From an uncultured Alphaproteobacteria bacterium (GTDB taxonomy: Bacteria; Pseudomonadota; Alphaproteobacteria; Geminicoccales; Geminicoccaceae), in NCBI GenBank assembly GCA_902826935.1, contig CADEGR010000004.1, forward strand, positions 37,577-74,461: a DNA stretch of 36,885 nucleotides, written 5' to 3'. Position numbers and translations under genes: made by a program. A model generated the notes under the pieces. The model saw only the letters and a program-made list of their open reading frames with translations, did no database searches and was not told where the DNA came from. Below, one piece after another: positions 14,769 through 24,418 of the stretch; positions within the stretch are counted from its first letter, which is position 1; every line of letters begins with the position of its first letter.

Positions 14769-16091
14769 TCAGTGGAGCTTTAGTTCCGGCTGGGTGCCGC
14801 GGATGAAGAGGCGGGCCAGCACGGTCTTGATGGTCCAGAGCAGCCCGTGCAGCGCCATCTGGTGCTTGCGGTAAAGCGACAGATAGGTCAGACGCGCGAC
14901 GATGCCCTCGACCATCCAGCTGCCGAACAGATTGCCCATCAGATTGCCGACCACGCTGTAGCTGAGCGAGACCAGCGAGCCATAGTCCTTGTAGACGAAC
15001 GGCTGCGGCGGCTGGTGGCGCAGGCGCCGTGCCAGCGTGTCGGCCAGGGCATAGGCTTCCTGGTACGCCGCCTGGGCGCGCGGCGGCACCGGCCGGCTTG
15101 CGCCCGGCTGCGGACAGGCGGCGCAGTCGCCGAGCGCGAAGATCGCCTCATCACGGGTGGTGCGCAGGCTCTGCTCGACCACCAGCTGGCCAATCCGGTT
15201 GGTCTCGAGCCCGTCGAGCTGGGTGGTGAAGGCGGGCGCCTTGACGCCGGCGCACCAGATCTTGATCTCCGACGCGATGCGGTGGCCGCTCTTGGTCAGG
15301 ACGGCTTCAGGGGTGACCTCGGTGACCTGCTCGTTGGTCAGGAGCTCGATGCCGAGCTTGTCGAGCTGCTGCTCGGTCGCATCCTGGAGCCGGCGTGACA
15401 GCGCCGGCAGGACCGTAGGTGCCGCCTCGATCAGGGTCAGCTTGACGTCGTGCTCGCGATCGATCCGGTCCAAGCCGTAGGCGACCAGCTCGCGGGTCGA
15501 GCGATGCAGCTCGGCGGCCAGCTCGACGCCGGTGGCACCGGCGCCGATGATCGCGATGTGCAGCTGGCCTGGCCTGAGCGGACCAGGCTGGACCTGGGCG
15601 CGCAGGAAGTCGTGCAGCAGGCGCTGCTGCAGATCCTCGGCCTGGCGCTGATTGTCCAGGAAGATGCAATTCTCGGCCACGCCCGGCACGCCGAAATCAT
15701 TGGCCGTGCTGCCGACCGCCAGGACCAGCGTGTCGTAGTCGAACGCCCGGCTCGGCACCAGCTCACGGCCGTGGATGTCACGCACCGGCGCCAGCCAGAT
15801 CTGCTTCTTGGCCCGGTCCAGACCCGCCATCTCGCCCTGCATGAAGCGAAAATGATGCGCCTTGGCGTGGCTCAGATAGCCGACGCTGTCGAAATCGGCA
15901 TTGAGCGTGCCGGCGGCGATCTCGTGCAGCAGCGGCTTCCAGACATGGGTCAGGCTCTGGTCGACCAGCGTGATCCGGGCCCGCTTCTGCCGGCCGAGCC
16001 GCCGGCCTAGCACCGTCGCCAGCACCAGGCCGCCGGCGCCGCCGCCGACCACGACGATATGGTGCAGCGGGGGTAGGGCAGTCTCGGTCAT
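14769..16091 (-). CDS. ndh: Type II NADH dehydrogenase (NDH-2)
   Basis: A 440-residue peripheral inner-membrane flavoprotein that passes electrons from NADH to quinone without pumping protons. Two Rossmann dinucleotide sites are clear: IVVVGGGAGGLVLAT at the start (FAD) and IAIIGAGATGVELAAEL near residue 165 (NADH). Further family marks are YDTLVLAVGS, WCAGVKA and ALGDCAACPQ. The C-terminal 100 residues (YGSLVSLSYSVVGNLMG and after) form the amphipathic membrane anchor. ATG at 16091 (MTETALPP) has a weak GGA 8-10 nt upstream; an ATG at 16103 would add four residues. It is divergent from zur. This gives the cell an uncoupled entry of electrons into the quinone pool. Confidence 0.93.
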   Translation of the reverse strand: MTETALPPLHHIVVVGGGAGGLVLATVLGRRLGRQKRARITLVDQSLTHVWKPLLHEIAAGTLNADFDSVGYLSHAKAHHFRFMQGEMAGLDRAKKQIWLAPVRDIHGRELVPSRAFDYDTLVLAVGSTANDFGVPGVAENCIFLDNQRQAEDLQQRLLHDFLRAQVQPGPLRPGQLHIAIIGAGATGVELAAELHRSTRELVAYGLDRIDREHDVKLTLIEAAPTVLPALSRRLQDATEQQLDKLGIELLTNEQVTEVTPEAVLTKSGHRIASEIKIWCAGVKAPAFTTQLDGLETNRIGQLVVEQSLRTTRDEAIFALGDCAACPQPGASRPVPPRAQAAYQEAYALADTLARRLRHQPPQPFVYKDYGSLVSLSYSVVGNLMGNLFGSWMVEGIVARLTYLSLYRKHQMALHGLLWTIKTVLARLFIRGTQPELKLH

Positions 16092-16259
16092 GAGGGGGTC
16101 CATCTGGTCGGCCGCGCGGCGCGCGCGGCAGGGTCAAGCCCAGGCATGCAGGAGCAATGCCAGCAAGGTCCGCCACTCGCAACCGGCAAATCGGAATGGC
16201 AGCCTTGCGCCGTTTCAAGCCCTGGCCCTGGCTGCGGCGGGCGAAGCTGGCAAGCGCGG

Positions 16260-16275
16260 TTGATACAGTATAGCA
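16260..16275 (+). promoter_or_regulatory. AT-rich dyad upstream of zur (weak Zur-box or promoter candidate)
   Basis: In otherwise GC-rich DNA, 16260-16275 is AT-rich and contains the perfect 9-base dyad ATACAGTAT (16263-16271), 25 bases before the zur start. Alphaproteobacterial Zur boxes are AT-rich palindromes placed like this, and zur-znuCB units are often self-regulated. The match to the published TATAAC-type palindrome is poor, and TATAGC (16269-16274) could instead be a -10 element. Only a weak proposal. Confidence 0.25.
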
Positions 16276-16295
16276 TTGCGCGCCTCAGGCAGAGC

Positions 16296-16820
16296 ATGGA
16301 GCAGGATGGCATGGCTGGCAGCAGCGACGTCCAGGCGCGGCCGGCGGCATCGGGCGCCCGCCATGATCATGGCCGATGCATCGATGCCGCGCTGGCGCGG
16401 GCCGCGGCGCTCTGCGCGCGCCGCGGGGCGCGCCTGACCAGCCTGCGCCGCCGGGTGCTCGAGCTGGTCTGGCAGGATCATGCGGCGGTCAAGGCCTATG
16501 ATCTCCTCAAGGTGCTGGACCGCGAGGGCGGCCAGACCAAGCCGCCCACGGTCTATCGGGCGCTCGATTTCCTGATCGCCCATGGCCTGGTGCATCGGCT
16601 GGAAAGCCTGAACGCCTTCATCGGCTGCCCGGCGCCGGAGCCGAGCCACAGCGGCCAGTTCCTGATCTGCGGCAAATGCGGCGATGTGGTGGAGTTCGAA
16701 GCGCCCGAGATCGCGGCTGCGCTCGAGACCGAGGCGGCCGCTCGCCACTTCACGATCGTGCGGCGCACCATCGAGGTCCATGGCCTATGCGCCGCGTGCA
16801 CGGGCGCGGGGCACGCCTGA
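16296..16820 (+). CDS. zur: Fur-family zinc uptake regulator Zur
   Basis: A 174-residue dimeric DNA-binding repressor. The winged helix lies at about residues 35-95 (RLTSLRRRVLELVW, KAYDLLKVL, KPPTVYRALDFLIAHGLVHRL). The dimer domain carries the structural zinc pairs CGKC (in FLICGKCGDV) and CAAC near the C-terminus, as in Zur/Fur proteins. An N-terminal HDHGRC adds possible metal ligands. The identification as Zur rather than Fur follows from linkage: it is 1 bp upstream of znuC. ATG at 16296 and ATG at 16311 are both usable; AGGA lies 4 nt before the second. The protein should repress znuCB when zinc is plentiful. Confidence 0.92.
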   Translation: MEQDGMAGSSDVQARPAASGARHDHGRCIDAALARAAALCARRGARLTSLRRRVLELVWQDHAAVKAYDLLKVLDREGGQTKPPTVYRALDFLIAHGLVHRLESLNAFIGCPAPEPSHSGQFLICGKCGDVVEFEAPEIAAALETEAAARHFTIVRRTIEVHGLCAACTGAGHA

Positions 16821-16821
16821 C

Positions 16822-17644
<823 letters not shown>

Positions 17645-17655
<11 letters not shown>

Positions 17656-18454
17656 TTTCCTGGTGCGCGCCATGCTGGGCGGCGTCGGCGTGGCCTTGGT
17701 GGCCGGACCGCTCGGCTGCGTCGTGGTGTGGCGGCGCATGGCATATTTCGGCGGCGCGCTCGCCCACAGCGCGCTGCTCGGCGTGGCCCTGGGGCTCCTG
17801 CTGGCGATCGACATCAGGCTGGCGACCCTGGCGATCTGCGTGCTGTTCGCGTTGCTCCTGGGGCGGCTGCAGCGCCGCCGTGAGCTGGCGACCGACACGC
17901 TGCTCGGGGTGTTCGCCGAAACCTCGCTGGCGCTGGGCCTGGTGGCGCTGAGCTTCATGGAGACCGTGCGGATCGATCTGATGGCCTATCTGTTCGGCGA
18001 CGTGCTGGCGATCGGCCGTGGCGATCTGCTCTGGATCTGGGTAGGCGGCCTCGCAGTCCTGGCGGCGCTGGCGGCGCTCTGGGAGCCGCTCTTGCGGATC
18101 ACGCTGCATGCCGAGCTGGCCCAGGCCGAAGGGCTCGCGGTCGAGCCGGTGCGCTACGCCTTCATGCTGCTGATCGCGCTGACCGTGGCGATGGCCATGA
18201 AGATCGTCGGCATCCTTTTGATCGTGGCGCTCCTGATCATCCCGGCGGCGGCCGCGCGGCCCTTCGCGCGCAATCCGGAGCAGATGGCCCTGGCCACGGC
18301 GGCGCTGGGCGCCTTGGCCGTGGCGCTCGGCATCTTCGGCTCGCTCACCTTCGATACCCCGTCCGGCCCCTCGATCGTGGTCGCGATGGCCAGCCTGTTC
18401 GGGCTGAGCCTCTGCCTTGGCGGCCTGCGGCTGATGGGCCGGCGCGTCGGCTAG
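17645..18454 (+). CDS. znuB: Zinc ABC transporter permease ZnuB
   Basis: A 269-residue inner-membrane permease of the ABC-3 family, with about eight hydrophobic segments. Family marks include GCVVVWRRMAYFGGALAHSALLGVALG near the N-terminus and the cytosolic coupling region with HAELAQAEGLAVEPVRYAFMLL. ATG at 17645 overlaps znuC, indicating translational coupling. No gene for the periplasmic zinc-binding protein ZnuA is present in the window, so it must be elsewhere if the system is complete. The gene end overlaps the converging lipoprotein gene by 4 bases. Confidence 0.94.
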
Positions 18455-19074
18455 TTGACTGGCACGGGATTGGGCGGCGGACCAGCGCCCGGGGCTGGCT
18501 CGGCCACCGGCGCAGCGGCGGCGGCGGTCGCGGTAGCACCCCGATCGATCGTGCCGTTCAGCCGGTTCAGCACGTCCTTGGTCGCGTAGACCTCGCGATA
18601 GACCGGCGGGATGCGGTCGGTGCCACGGTAGAAGGCGACGTCGAGCACCGCCTGGTAGAACTCGATTTTCTCGCGCACGCCGCCGCCACCCCGGCGGCCG
18701 CCGCTGCTGGCATCGCCATCCGCTTGCTCGAGCTCGAAGTCGAGCCTGGTGGTCGGCCGCGGCCGCAGCTCGCCGTAGTGCTTGACGATCTGGCTGGCGT
18801 CCTCGACGCCCAGATGATCGTAGCCCTGCTGCTCGGCCAGCTCGGCCGCGCGGTAGAGCACGTAGCGATGGATCACCTGGCGCTCGGTCATCCAGTTGCC
18901 GGTGAACGCGACGCGGTAGTTCTTCGGGCCGGTCCGGGTCTCGGCAAAGCCGTAGCCCTGGAGCGCCTGCTGGTAGGGCGTCGGGGTCGAGCAGGCGCCC
19001 AGCCACAGGCTCATGAGCACGCCACCAGCAATCAGAGGCCAGCGATGCGATGCGCGTCGGCAGATGGCGGTCAT
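18451..19074 (-). CDS. CC0125/CC1285-family lipoprotein
   Basis: A 207-residue predicted outer-membrane lipoprotein with lipobox LGAC (Cys at about 28). The mature part follows the CC0125/CC1285 pattern: PYQQALQGYGFAETRTGPKNYRVAFTGN (here split by eye), then TERQVIHRYVLYRAAELAEQQGYDHLGVED. It also has a Gly/Arg loop GGRRGGGG and a Pro/Ala-rich tail. The family's function is not established. It starts 21 bases after the stop of the M28 peptidase gene on the same strand, so the two are likely cotranscribed. The 3' end overlaps znuB on the other strand by 4 bases. Confidence 0.85.
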   Translation of the reverse strand: MTAICRRASHRWPLIAGGVLMSLWLGACSTPTPYQQALQGYGFAETRTGPKNYRVAFTGNWMTERQVIHRYVLYRAAELAEQQGYDHLGVEDASQIVKHYGELRPRPTTRLDFELEQADGDASSGGRRGGGGVREKIEFYQAVLDVAFYRGTDRIPPVYREVYATKDVLNRLNGTIDRGATATAAAAAPVAEPAPGAGPPPNPVPVN

Positions 19075-19095
19075 GGACGTTTCCTTTATTGGTTC

Positions 19096-22017
19096 TTATT
19101 CGCGCGAGCCGGGCACCACCTCCAGGGTGACCTCCTCGCCCTTGCGCAGGACGACGATCTTGATCGCCTCGCCGACCTTCAGCCCATCCAGGGCATGGGA
19201 ATAGTCGTAGATATTGGCGATCTTGCGGCCAGCGATGGCGATCACCTGATCGCCCGCCTGCAGTCCGGCAGTGGCGGCCGGGCTGTCGGCGGCCACGCCA
19301 CCGATCAACGCGCCGGCGGCATCGGTGTTGGTGTAGTCGGGAATCGTGCCGAGATAGACGCTGCTGGTGCGGCGGCGGTCCGAGCGCTCGGTCGGCGCCT
19401 GCTTGATGTAGTCGGGTGCGGCCTCAGCCAGCGCGAGCGAGCGGGTGATCGCCCCCATCAGCTGCGCGACCTTGGCGGCACCGTCATAGTTGAGGCTGGC
19501 CGGCACGTCGCGCGGGCTGTGGTAGGTCGGCACCGCGCCCGTGAACGCATTCAGCACCGGCACGCCCTTGAGATAGAAGGCGGTGGTATCGGTCGGCAGG
19601 AAGGCATTGTCATTGGTGGTGATCGCCAGGCCGATCGGGACATTGCGCTGCTCGATCTCGCGCTTCCAGATCGAGCTCGAGCCAATGCCTTGCAACACCA
19701 AACTGCGGTCGTAGTGCCCGATCATGTCCATGTTGAGGTAGGCGGCGATCAATTTATGCAGATCGGTCTGGCCGCTGCCGACGAACCGATCGACGAAATG
19801 GGTCGAGCCGAGGAGGCCCAGCTCTTCGCCCGACCAGGCGGCAAACACCACGTCGCGAGGCGGCGCGAAGCGGCCGGTCGCCTTGAGATCGGCCAGATAT
19901 TCGGCGATCTCGAGCAGGGCTGCCACGCCTGACGCATTGTCGTCGGCGCCGCGGTGGATCTGGCCCTGCTCCTCGGAGCGCGCCAGCGACTTGCCCTCGA
20001 GGCCGCGGCCCAGATGATCGACATGCGCGCCGATCACGACCGCGCTCCCGGTCGAGCCGTCGCCGGCCTGGAGCCGGGCCAGCACGTTGCGGCCCTGGCG
20101 GATCTGCCGCTCCAGGTCGATGCTGGCCGCCAGCGTGACGTCGGGAATCAGAAAGCCGGGCACCACGGTGCCTTGATCCAGCTCGCTCTGCAGCTTGTCC
20201 AGATCCTTGCCGACCGCCGCCAGCAGGGTGCCGGCGAGGCGATTGCTGAGGCTGATCCCGGCCAGGCTGCCGCCGGCGCTGGCGGCATCGAAGCTGAGCG
20301 GCACCAGCTCTTCCTTGACCTTGGCGCGCGGGCCGCTGACCACGATCAGGCCGGCGGCACCACGCTCGCGCGCGACCGCCGCCTTATAGCCACGATCGGC
20401 ATAGCGATAAAGATGCTGGCGCAGTTCCGGCGTGATGTCCTCCGGCATCTGGCGCAGCACCATGACCCATTTGCCGGCGACGTCGAGGTCGCCATAGGCG
20501 TCATAGGCCGGCTGGCCATTGCTGCTCGGCGCCACGATGCCGTAGCCGGCAAACGCCAGCTCGGCCGGCTCGAACTTGCCCGACTGCGACAGGCCGAGCG
20601 GGCGCCAGTCCTGATCGACCACGGCCGGCAGGTCCGGCCCCTTGAAGGTCAGCGCGTTGTCGGCGCCGAGCTTGACGCCGGCGGTGAAGTCGAAGCGCTG
20701 AAAATAGCCGCCATCATCGCCGGCCGGCTCCAGGCCCAGCCGCTCCAGGGCCTCGGCGACATAGGCGGTGGCAAGCTGCTCGCCATGGGTGCCGGTGAGC
20801 CGGCCCTCCATCGCCTCCGACGCCAGGACCTCGACATGGCGCTTCAGGTCGTCCGCCGTGATGCCGGGCACGGTCGCCGGCAATGGCGGCACGGTGTTGG
20901 GGTCGGCCGCCGCCACCGGCTGCAGCTCGAGAAGCCGGCGCGCCTCGGCGTCGTTCCAGTCGGCCATGAAGATCTGCGGCGTCTTGTCGGGACCGCGCGC
21001 GCTCGACCAGGCCAGCCGCTTGCCGTCGGGCGTGAATACCGGCAGCCCGTCGAAGCCGGGCTGGTCGGTGACCCGGACCGGCGGATGCTGACCGGCGGCG
21101 TCGACCAGGTAGAGCTCGAAATTGTCGAAGCCGTGGACGCTGGTGGCGAAGATCACGTAGTCGCCGGAGGGGTGGTAGAACGGCGCCCAGGACATGGCGC
21201 CCAGATGGGTGATCGCGCGCTGGCCGGTGCCGTCCCGGTGCATGGTGTGGATCTCGGCCTTGCTGCCATCAGGCGAGAAGCGGCGCCAGACGATCATCTC
21301 GCCATCGGCGCTGAAGAAGGGCCCGCCGTCATAGCCCGGCGTGTCGGTCAGGCGGCGCAGGTTGCTGCCGTCCGCGTTCATGACGTAGAGGTCCATGAAG
21401 TAGGACGGATCGCGCTCGAACAGCGCCTGGTCGGCCGGGTTGAGCGGCGCGTCATAGGCGTGCCGGTTCGAGGCGAACAGGATCTCCTTGCCGTCGGGCG
21501 AGTAGGAGCCCTCGGCGTCGTAGCCCTTGTGATTGGTCAGATTGACCAGTTCGCTGCCGTCCGGCTGGCTGCTGAAGATGTCGTAGGTGTCGTCGAAGCT
21601 CCAGGCGTAGCGCCGGCCCTTGCCCTCGGCGCGCGCGGCGAACTCTTCCGTCTGCTTGGCCGTGGCCTCGGGATCGAGATGGGTCGAGGCGTACAGCACC
21701 TGGCGGCCATTGGGATGGATCCAGCCGCAGCTGGTCTTGCCGACGCCCGGCGACACCCGGCGCGTGTCGCCGGTGTCCAGATCCATCAAATAGATCTGGT
21801 AGAACGGGTTGTCGGCCTCCCGCTCGCTCTGGAAGATCATCTGCTTGCCGTCGGCGCTGAAATAGCCCTCGCCGGCGCGCAGCCCCTCGAAGGTCAGCTG
21901 GCGGCCATTGGCGAGGAGGCCCGCCTCATGGGCCGCAGCCTCCGGCTCAGCGCCCAGCACCGGCGCCGACAGCACGAGGCTGCTCAACAAGAGAGCACTC
22001 AGGCGCGGCAAAATCAT
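19096..22017 (-). CDS. Secreted M28 metallopeptidase with TolB-like propeller, PA domain and C-terminal PDZ
   Basis: A 973-residue exported protein. The ATG at 22017 begins a signal peptide (ALLLSSLVLSAPVLGAEP); frames upstream of it are not protein-like. Residues about 40-390 contain repeated TolB/PD40 blades (GEGYFSADGKQMIFQS, EGSYSPDGKEILFASN, GGPFFSADGEMIVWRR). After a linker comes a PA-like insert around AFAGYGIVAPSS. The M28 aminopeptidase core has all zinc and catalytic residues: GAHVDHLGRG, GADDNASGVAALLE, WSGEELGLLGS, NMDMIGHYD and YHSPRDVP. A PDZ domain (ADSPAATAGLQAGDQVIAIAGR) ends the protein. Zinc aminopeptidase activity on peptides is expected; the propeller may feed or select substrates. 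Confidence 0.9.
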   Translation of the reverse strand: MILPRLSALLLSSLVLSAPVLGAEPEAAAHEAGLLANGRQLTFEGLRAGEGYFSADGKQMIFQSEREADNPFYQIYLMDLDTGDTRRVSPGVGKTSCGWIHPNGRQVLYASTHLDPEATAKQTEEFAARAEGKGRRYAWSFDDTYDIFSSQPDGSELVNLTNHKGYDAEGSYSPDGKEILFASNRHAYDAPLNPADQALFERDPSYFMDLYVMNADGSNLRRLTDTPGYDGGPFFSADGEMIVWRRFSPDGSKAEIHTMHRDGTGQRAITHLGAMSWAPFYHPSGDYVIFATSVHGFDNFELYLVDAAGQHPPVRVTDQPGFDGLPVFTPDGKRLAWSSARGPDKTPQIFMADWNDAEARRLLELQPVAAADPNTVPPLPATVPGITADDLKRHVEVLASEAMEGRLTGTHGEQLATAYVAEALERLGLEPAGDDGGYFQRFDFTAGVKLGADNALTFKGPDLPAVVDQDWRPLGLSQSGKFEPAELAFAGYGIVAPSSNGQPAYDAYGDLDVAGKWVMVLRQMPEDITPELRQHLYRYADRGYKAAVARERGAAGLIVVSGPRAKVKEELVPLSFDAASAGGSLAGISLSNRLAGTLLAAVGKDLDKLQSELDQGTVVPGFLIPDVTLAASIDLERQIRQGRNVLARLQAGDGSTGSAVVIGAHVDHLGRGLEGKSLARSEEQGQIHRGADDNASGVAALLEIAEYLADLKATGRFAPPRDVVFAAWSGEELGLLGSTHFVDRFVGSGQTDLHKLIAAYLNMDMIGHYDRSLVLQGIGSSSIWKREIEQRNVPIGLAITTNDNAFLPTDTTAFYLKGVPVLNAFTGAVPTYHSPRDVPASLNYDGAAKVAQLMGAITRSLALAEAAPDYIKQAPTERSDRRRTSSVYLGTIPDYTNTDAAGALIGGVAADSPAATAGLQAGDQVIAIAGRKIANIYDYSHALDGLKVGEAIKIVVLRKGEEVTLEVVPGSRE

Positions 22018-22196
22018 GGTTCGCGGGAGATCCTGATTGACGGCGTCCAAGCCCTTGAAAGAGTTGTAGATAATAGTAGTCGAACCAGCAGGGTCAATGG
22101 ACAGTCGGCCAATACGCCGCTGACGCGAAGGACGATCGGGGCTGGACACCGGCGGCGCGACCGTCTCGCCAAGGCATTGCGCCGATCGGCGCTCGC

Positions 22197-23300
22197 TCAC
22201 GGCAATAGGCTCGCGATCGCATCCCAGGCCATGCGGCCTTGCCGCTCGAGCGTGAATTCGGCCGCCCGGGCGCGGCCGCGGCGGCTGAGATCGGCCGCCA
22301 AGGCAGGCTGCTCGATAATCTGCCGGATCGCCGCGACGACGGCCGGCGGATCGTCCGGATCGACCAGAAGGGCAGCGTCGCCCAGCACTTCCGGCATCGA
22401 GGTCCGGTTGCTCGAGACCACCGGCAGGCCATGGGCCATCGCTTCCAGCGGCGGCAGGCCGAAGCCCTCATAGCGGGACAGGAACAGGAACAAGGTGGCG
22501 TCGCGGTAATGGGCGGCCAGCTTGGTGTCGTCGACATGGCCAGTGATGGTCACCGCGTGATCCAGGCCGAGCCGCGCCACGGCCTGCGCGACCTCGGGGT
22601 AGCGCGGATCGGGCTCGCCCACGATCGCTAGCTCCGCCGGCAGCCCACTCTGGCGGAGGCTCGCCAGCGCCTCGATGCAGCCGATGATGTTCTTGTAGGG
22701 CGCGCAGCGGCCGACATAGAGCAGCCGGGCGACCGGTCCCGGCGCAGGCCTGGCTGACAAAGGCTGGAGCTCGACTGCATTGTATACGGTGCGCAGCTTC
22801 GGCCGGGCGCCTGCGAACAGGGCAGCGATATCGGCGCGCGCATGCTCGCTGACCGTCAGCACCCGATCCGCGGCGGCAATCTGCAGCGTCAGCCATTGCC
22901 GCCAGAGCCGGCTGTAGCGGCCCTTCGCCGAGCGCGGCAGGAGCTCCGGGCAGCGCAACGGCACCACGTCATGCAGCGTGATCACCTGCCGGGGCCGCCG
23001 GCAGAAGGGCGCGAACACGTCGGGGCTGACCATGACCTCGACGCCTGCCTCGGCCAGCTGCCGGGCGAGGCGCCGCTGCTGAAGGGGCGCATAGGGCCGG
23101 CTGACCACGTCGCGCCAGGTGACGCCGGGTGCCGCCGCGAGCGCCGGCGGCACCGCCTGGCCCGGATGCCGGATCAGCATGAGCGGGGCCGGGGGGCCGA
23201 GCCGGGCGAGGCCAATCACGAGGTTCCACGTGAACCGCCCGAAGCCGCTCAGCGGCGCAGCGGCATAGCGCAGGTCGATAGCAATCCGGGACGCGGTCAC
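22197..23300 (-). CDS. Glycosyltransferase family 4 protein
   Basis: A 367-residue GT-B enzyme, starting from GTG at 23300 with AGGG 4 nt upstream. N-terminal acceptor domain begins IAIDLRYAAAPLSGFGRFTWN. The C-terminal nucleotide-sugar domain has LLYVGRCAPYKNI, ITGHVDDTKLAAHY and the E-x7-E region SRYEGFGLPPLEAMAHGLPVVSS, then SMPEVLGDAALLVDPDD. These are typical of GT4 retaining transferases that build lipopolysaccharide, capsule or exopolysaccharide. It has no neighbouring polysaccharide genes, so the sugar and acceptor cannot be inferred. It lies 179 bp upstream of the M28 peptidase on the same strand. Confidence 0.9.
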   Translation of the reverse strand: MTASRIAIDLRYAAAPLSGFGRFTWNLVIGLARLGPPAPLMLIRHPGQAVPPALAAAPGVTWRDVVSRPYAPLQQRRLARQLAEAGVEVMVSPDVFAPFCRRPRQVITLHDVVPLRCPELLPRSAKGRYSRLWRQWLTLQIAAADRVLTVSEHARADIAALFAGARPKLRTVYNAVELQPLSARPAPGPVARLLYVGRCAPYKNIIGCIEALASLRQSGLPAELAIVGEPDPRYPEVAQAVARLGLDHAVTITGHVDDTKLAAHYRDATLFLFLSRYEGFGLPPLEAMAHGLPVVSSNRTSMPEVLGDAALLVDPDDPPAVVAAIRQIIEQPALAADLSRRGRARAAEFTLERQGRMAWDAIASLLP

Positions 23301-23366
23301 AGCCCTGTTTGGCCGCAGCCGCCCGGGCCGTCAACGGCGCAGGCGCTCGGCGATCGCGACCGGCGG

Positions 23367-23675
23367 TCAGCGCTGCTCGGGCGGCAGGCCCCTGATCTCG
23401 GCGGCGAACTCGGCGTGCTCGATGGGATCGACCGGGCGATGCTTGCGCAGCTCGGTCGGCGGCTGGCCGATCACCGAAAGCTCGTCGCGCCAGGCCCGCT
23501 TGGGTCGGATCGGCCGCGCGACCAGACCGCCGCCGCAATTGGGGCAGACATTGCTCAGCACCTGGTCGACGCAGTCGCGGCAGAAGGTGCATTCATAGGA
23601 GCAGATCATGGCGTCCGGGGCATCCGGCGGCAGGCTCTTGGCGCATTGCTCGCAGATCGGCCGCAACTCCAGCAT
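23367..23675 (-). CDS. DUF1272 family zinc-ribbon protein
   Basis: A 102-residue cytosolic protein. It shows the DUF1272 pattern: MLELRPICEQCAKSLPPDA, then AMICSYECTFCRDC, then VCPNCGGGLVARP. Eight Cys in CxxC-type pairs (CEQC, C-x3-C-x2-C-x2-C, CPNC) should bind two zinc ions. The C-terminal 40 residues are charged and probably flexible. The family's biochemical role is unknown. It is a single gene with no clear operon partner; the next gene upstream is divergent (cytochrome c). Confidence 0.88.
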   Translation of the reverse strand: MLELRPICEQCAKSLPPDAPDAMICSYECTFCRDCVDQVLSNVCPNCGGGLVARPIRPKRAWRDELSVIGQPPTELRKHRPVDPIEHAEFAAEIRGLPPEQR

Positions 23676-23851
23676 CGATGCGCCTCCGGCTGACGGGACC
23701 TCGAACGATCAGCTTGCCTCGGCCAGGCAGCGCCCGGGCTTGATCCAGGTCAAGATGCCGGCGGCGCCGGGCTGAAATAAGGGCGGGCTGACAACTCGCT
23801 GCGGTCGGACCGGCGCGCTCGGCCGCAGCTGCGCCAAGGAGCTGGGATCCG

Positions 23852-24385
23852 ATGCGGCAATTGTCCAAGCATGCGGCGGCGGCGGTCTGCTGCCTCACTG
23901 GCTGGCTGGCTGGATCAGCGCAGGCCGAGGAGGCCAAGCCGGCGCCACCGGCCAAGGGGCTGACCGAGCTGGTCCTGCCGATGCTGAATCCAGAGGCGGG
24001 CCGGCAGCTGTTCGTGCGCAAGGGCTGCTTCATCTGCCATTCTGTGCACGGCGTCGGCGGCCAAGCCGCACCAGCCTTGGACGCGCCGGCTGGCAACCAC
24101 CGGCTCGATCTGATGGACTTCACGGCCCGCATGTGGCGCGGCGCGCCGGCGATGCTGGAGCTGCAGATGCGCGAGCTTGGCTACCGGATCGAGCTATCGG
24201 GACCGGAAATCGCCCATCTCGCCGCGTTCCTGGCTGCCCCCGAGGTGCAAGCCGAGTTCGGCCAGGAGGAGATTCCGGAAGCGCTGCGCGACTGGCAGCT
24301 GCAGGAGCCCTACTGGCTGCGCGACAATTGGCCGGACTTCAAGTCGGAGTTCGATAGCGACGGCGTGCCTTACGACTATCGTTGA
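23852..24385 (+). CDS. Periplasmic monohaem cytochrome c (class I)
   Basis: A 177-residue exported protein, with AAGGAG 10 nt before the ATG. Signal peptide ends near SAQAEEA (residue 26). One haem-binding motif is present, CFICH, in GRQLFVRKGCFICHSVHGVGG, with the usual GxxLFxxKGC context. A plausible distal Met is in FTARMWRGAPAM. After the haem domain comes a C-terminal tail of about 50 residues (EALRDWQLQEPYWLRDNWP) that is not part of the standard fold. It would carry electrons in the periplasm. No oxidase or dehydrogenase gene is adjacent, but the quinoprotein 11 kb away lacks a linked cytochrome and this could serve it; that is speculation. Confidence 0.85.
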   Translation: MRQLSKHAAAAVCCLTGWLAGSAQAEEAKPAPPAKGLTELVLPMLNPEAGRQLFVRKGCFICHSVHGVGGQAAPALDAPAGNHRLDLMDFTARMWRGAPAMLELQMRELGYRIELSGPEIAHLAAFLAAPEVQAEFGQEEIPEALRDWQLQEPYWLRDNWPDFKSEFDSDGVPYDYR

Positions 24386-24386
24386 T

Positions 24387-24408
24387 CAGCCGCGCTGCGC
24401 TGCGGCTG
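24387..24408. terminator. Hairpin between converging genes (cytochrome c and tail-anchored protein)
   Basis: CAGCCGC (24387-24393), 8-base loop, GCGGCTG (24402-24408): a perfect 7-bp stem in the 33-bp gap between two converging genes. It starts 2 bases after the cytochrome stop. No T-run follows on either strand. Confidence 0.4.
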
Positions 24409-24418
24409 GGTCGCGCGG

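Noticed and set aside
19954-22473. 839-codon plus-strand open frame opposite the M28 peptidase
   Set aside because: Antisense shadow; composition is Arg/Gly/Val/Gln-rich without domains, and the opposite strand has full zinc-peptidase motifs.
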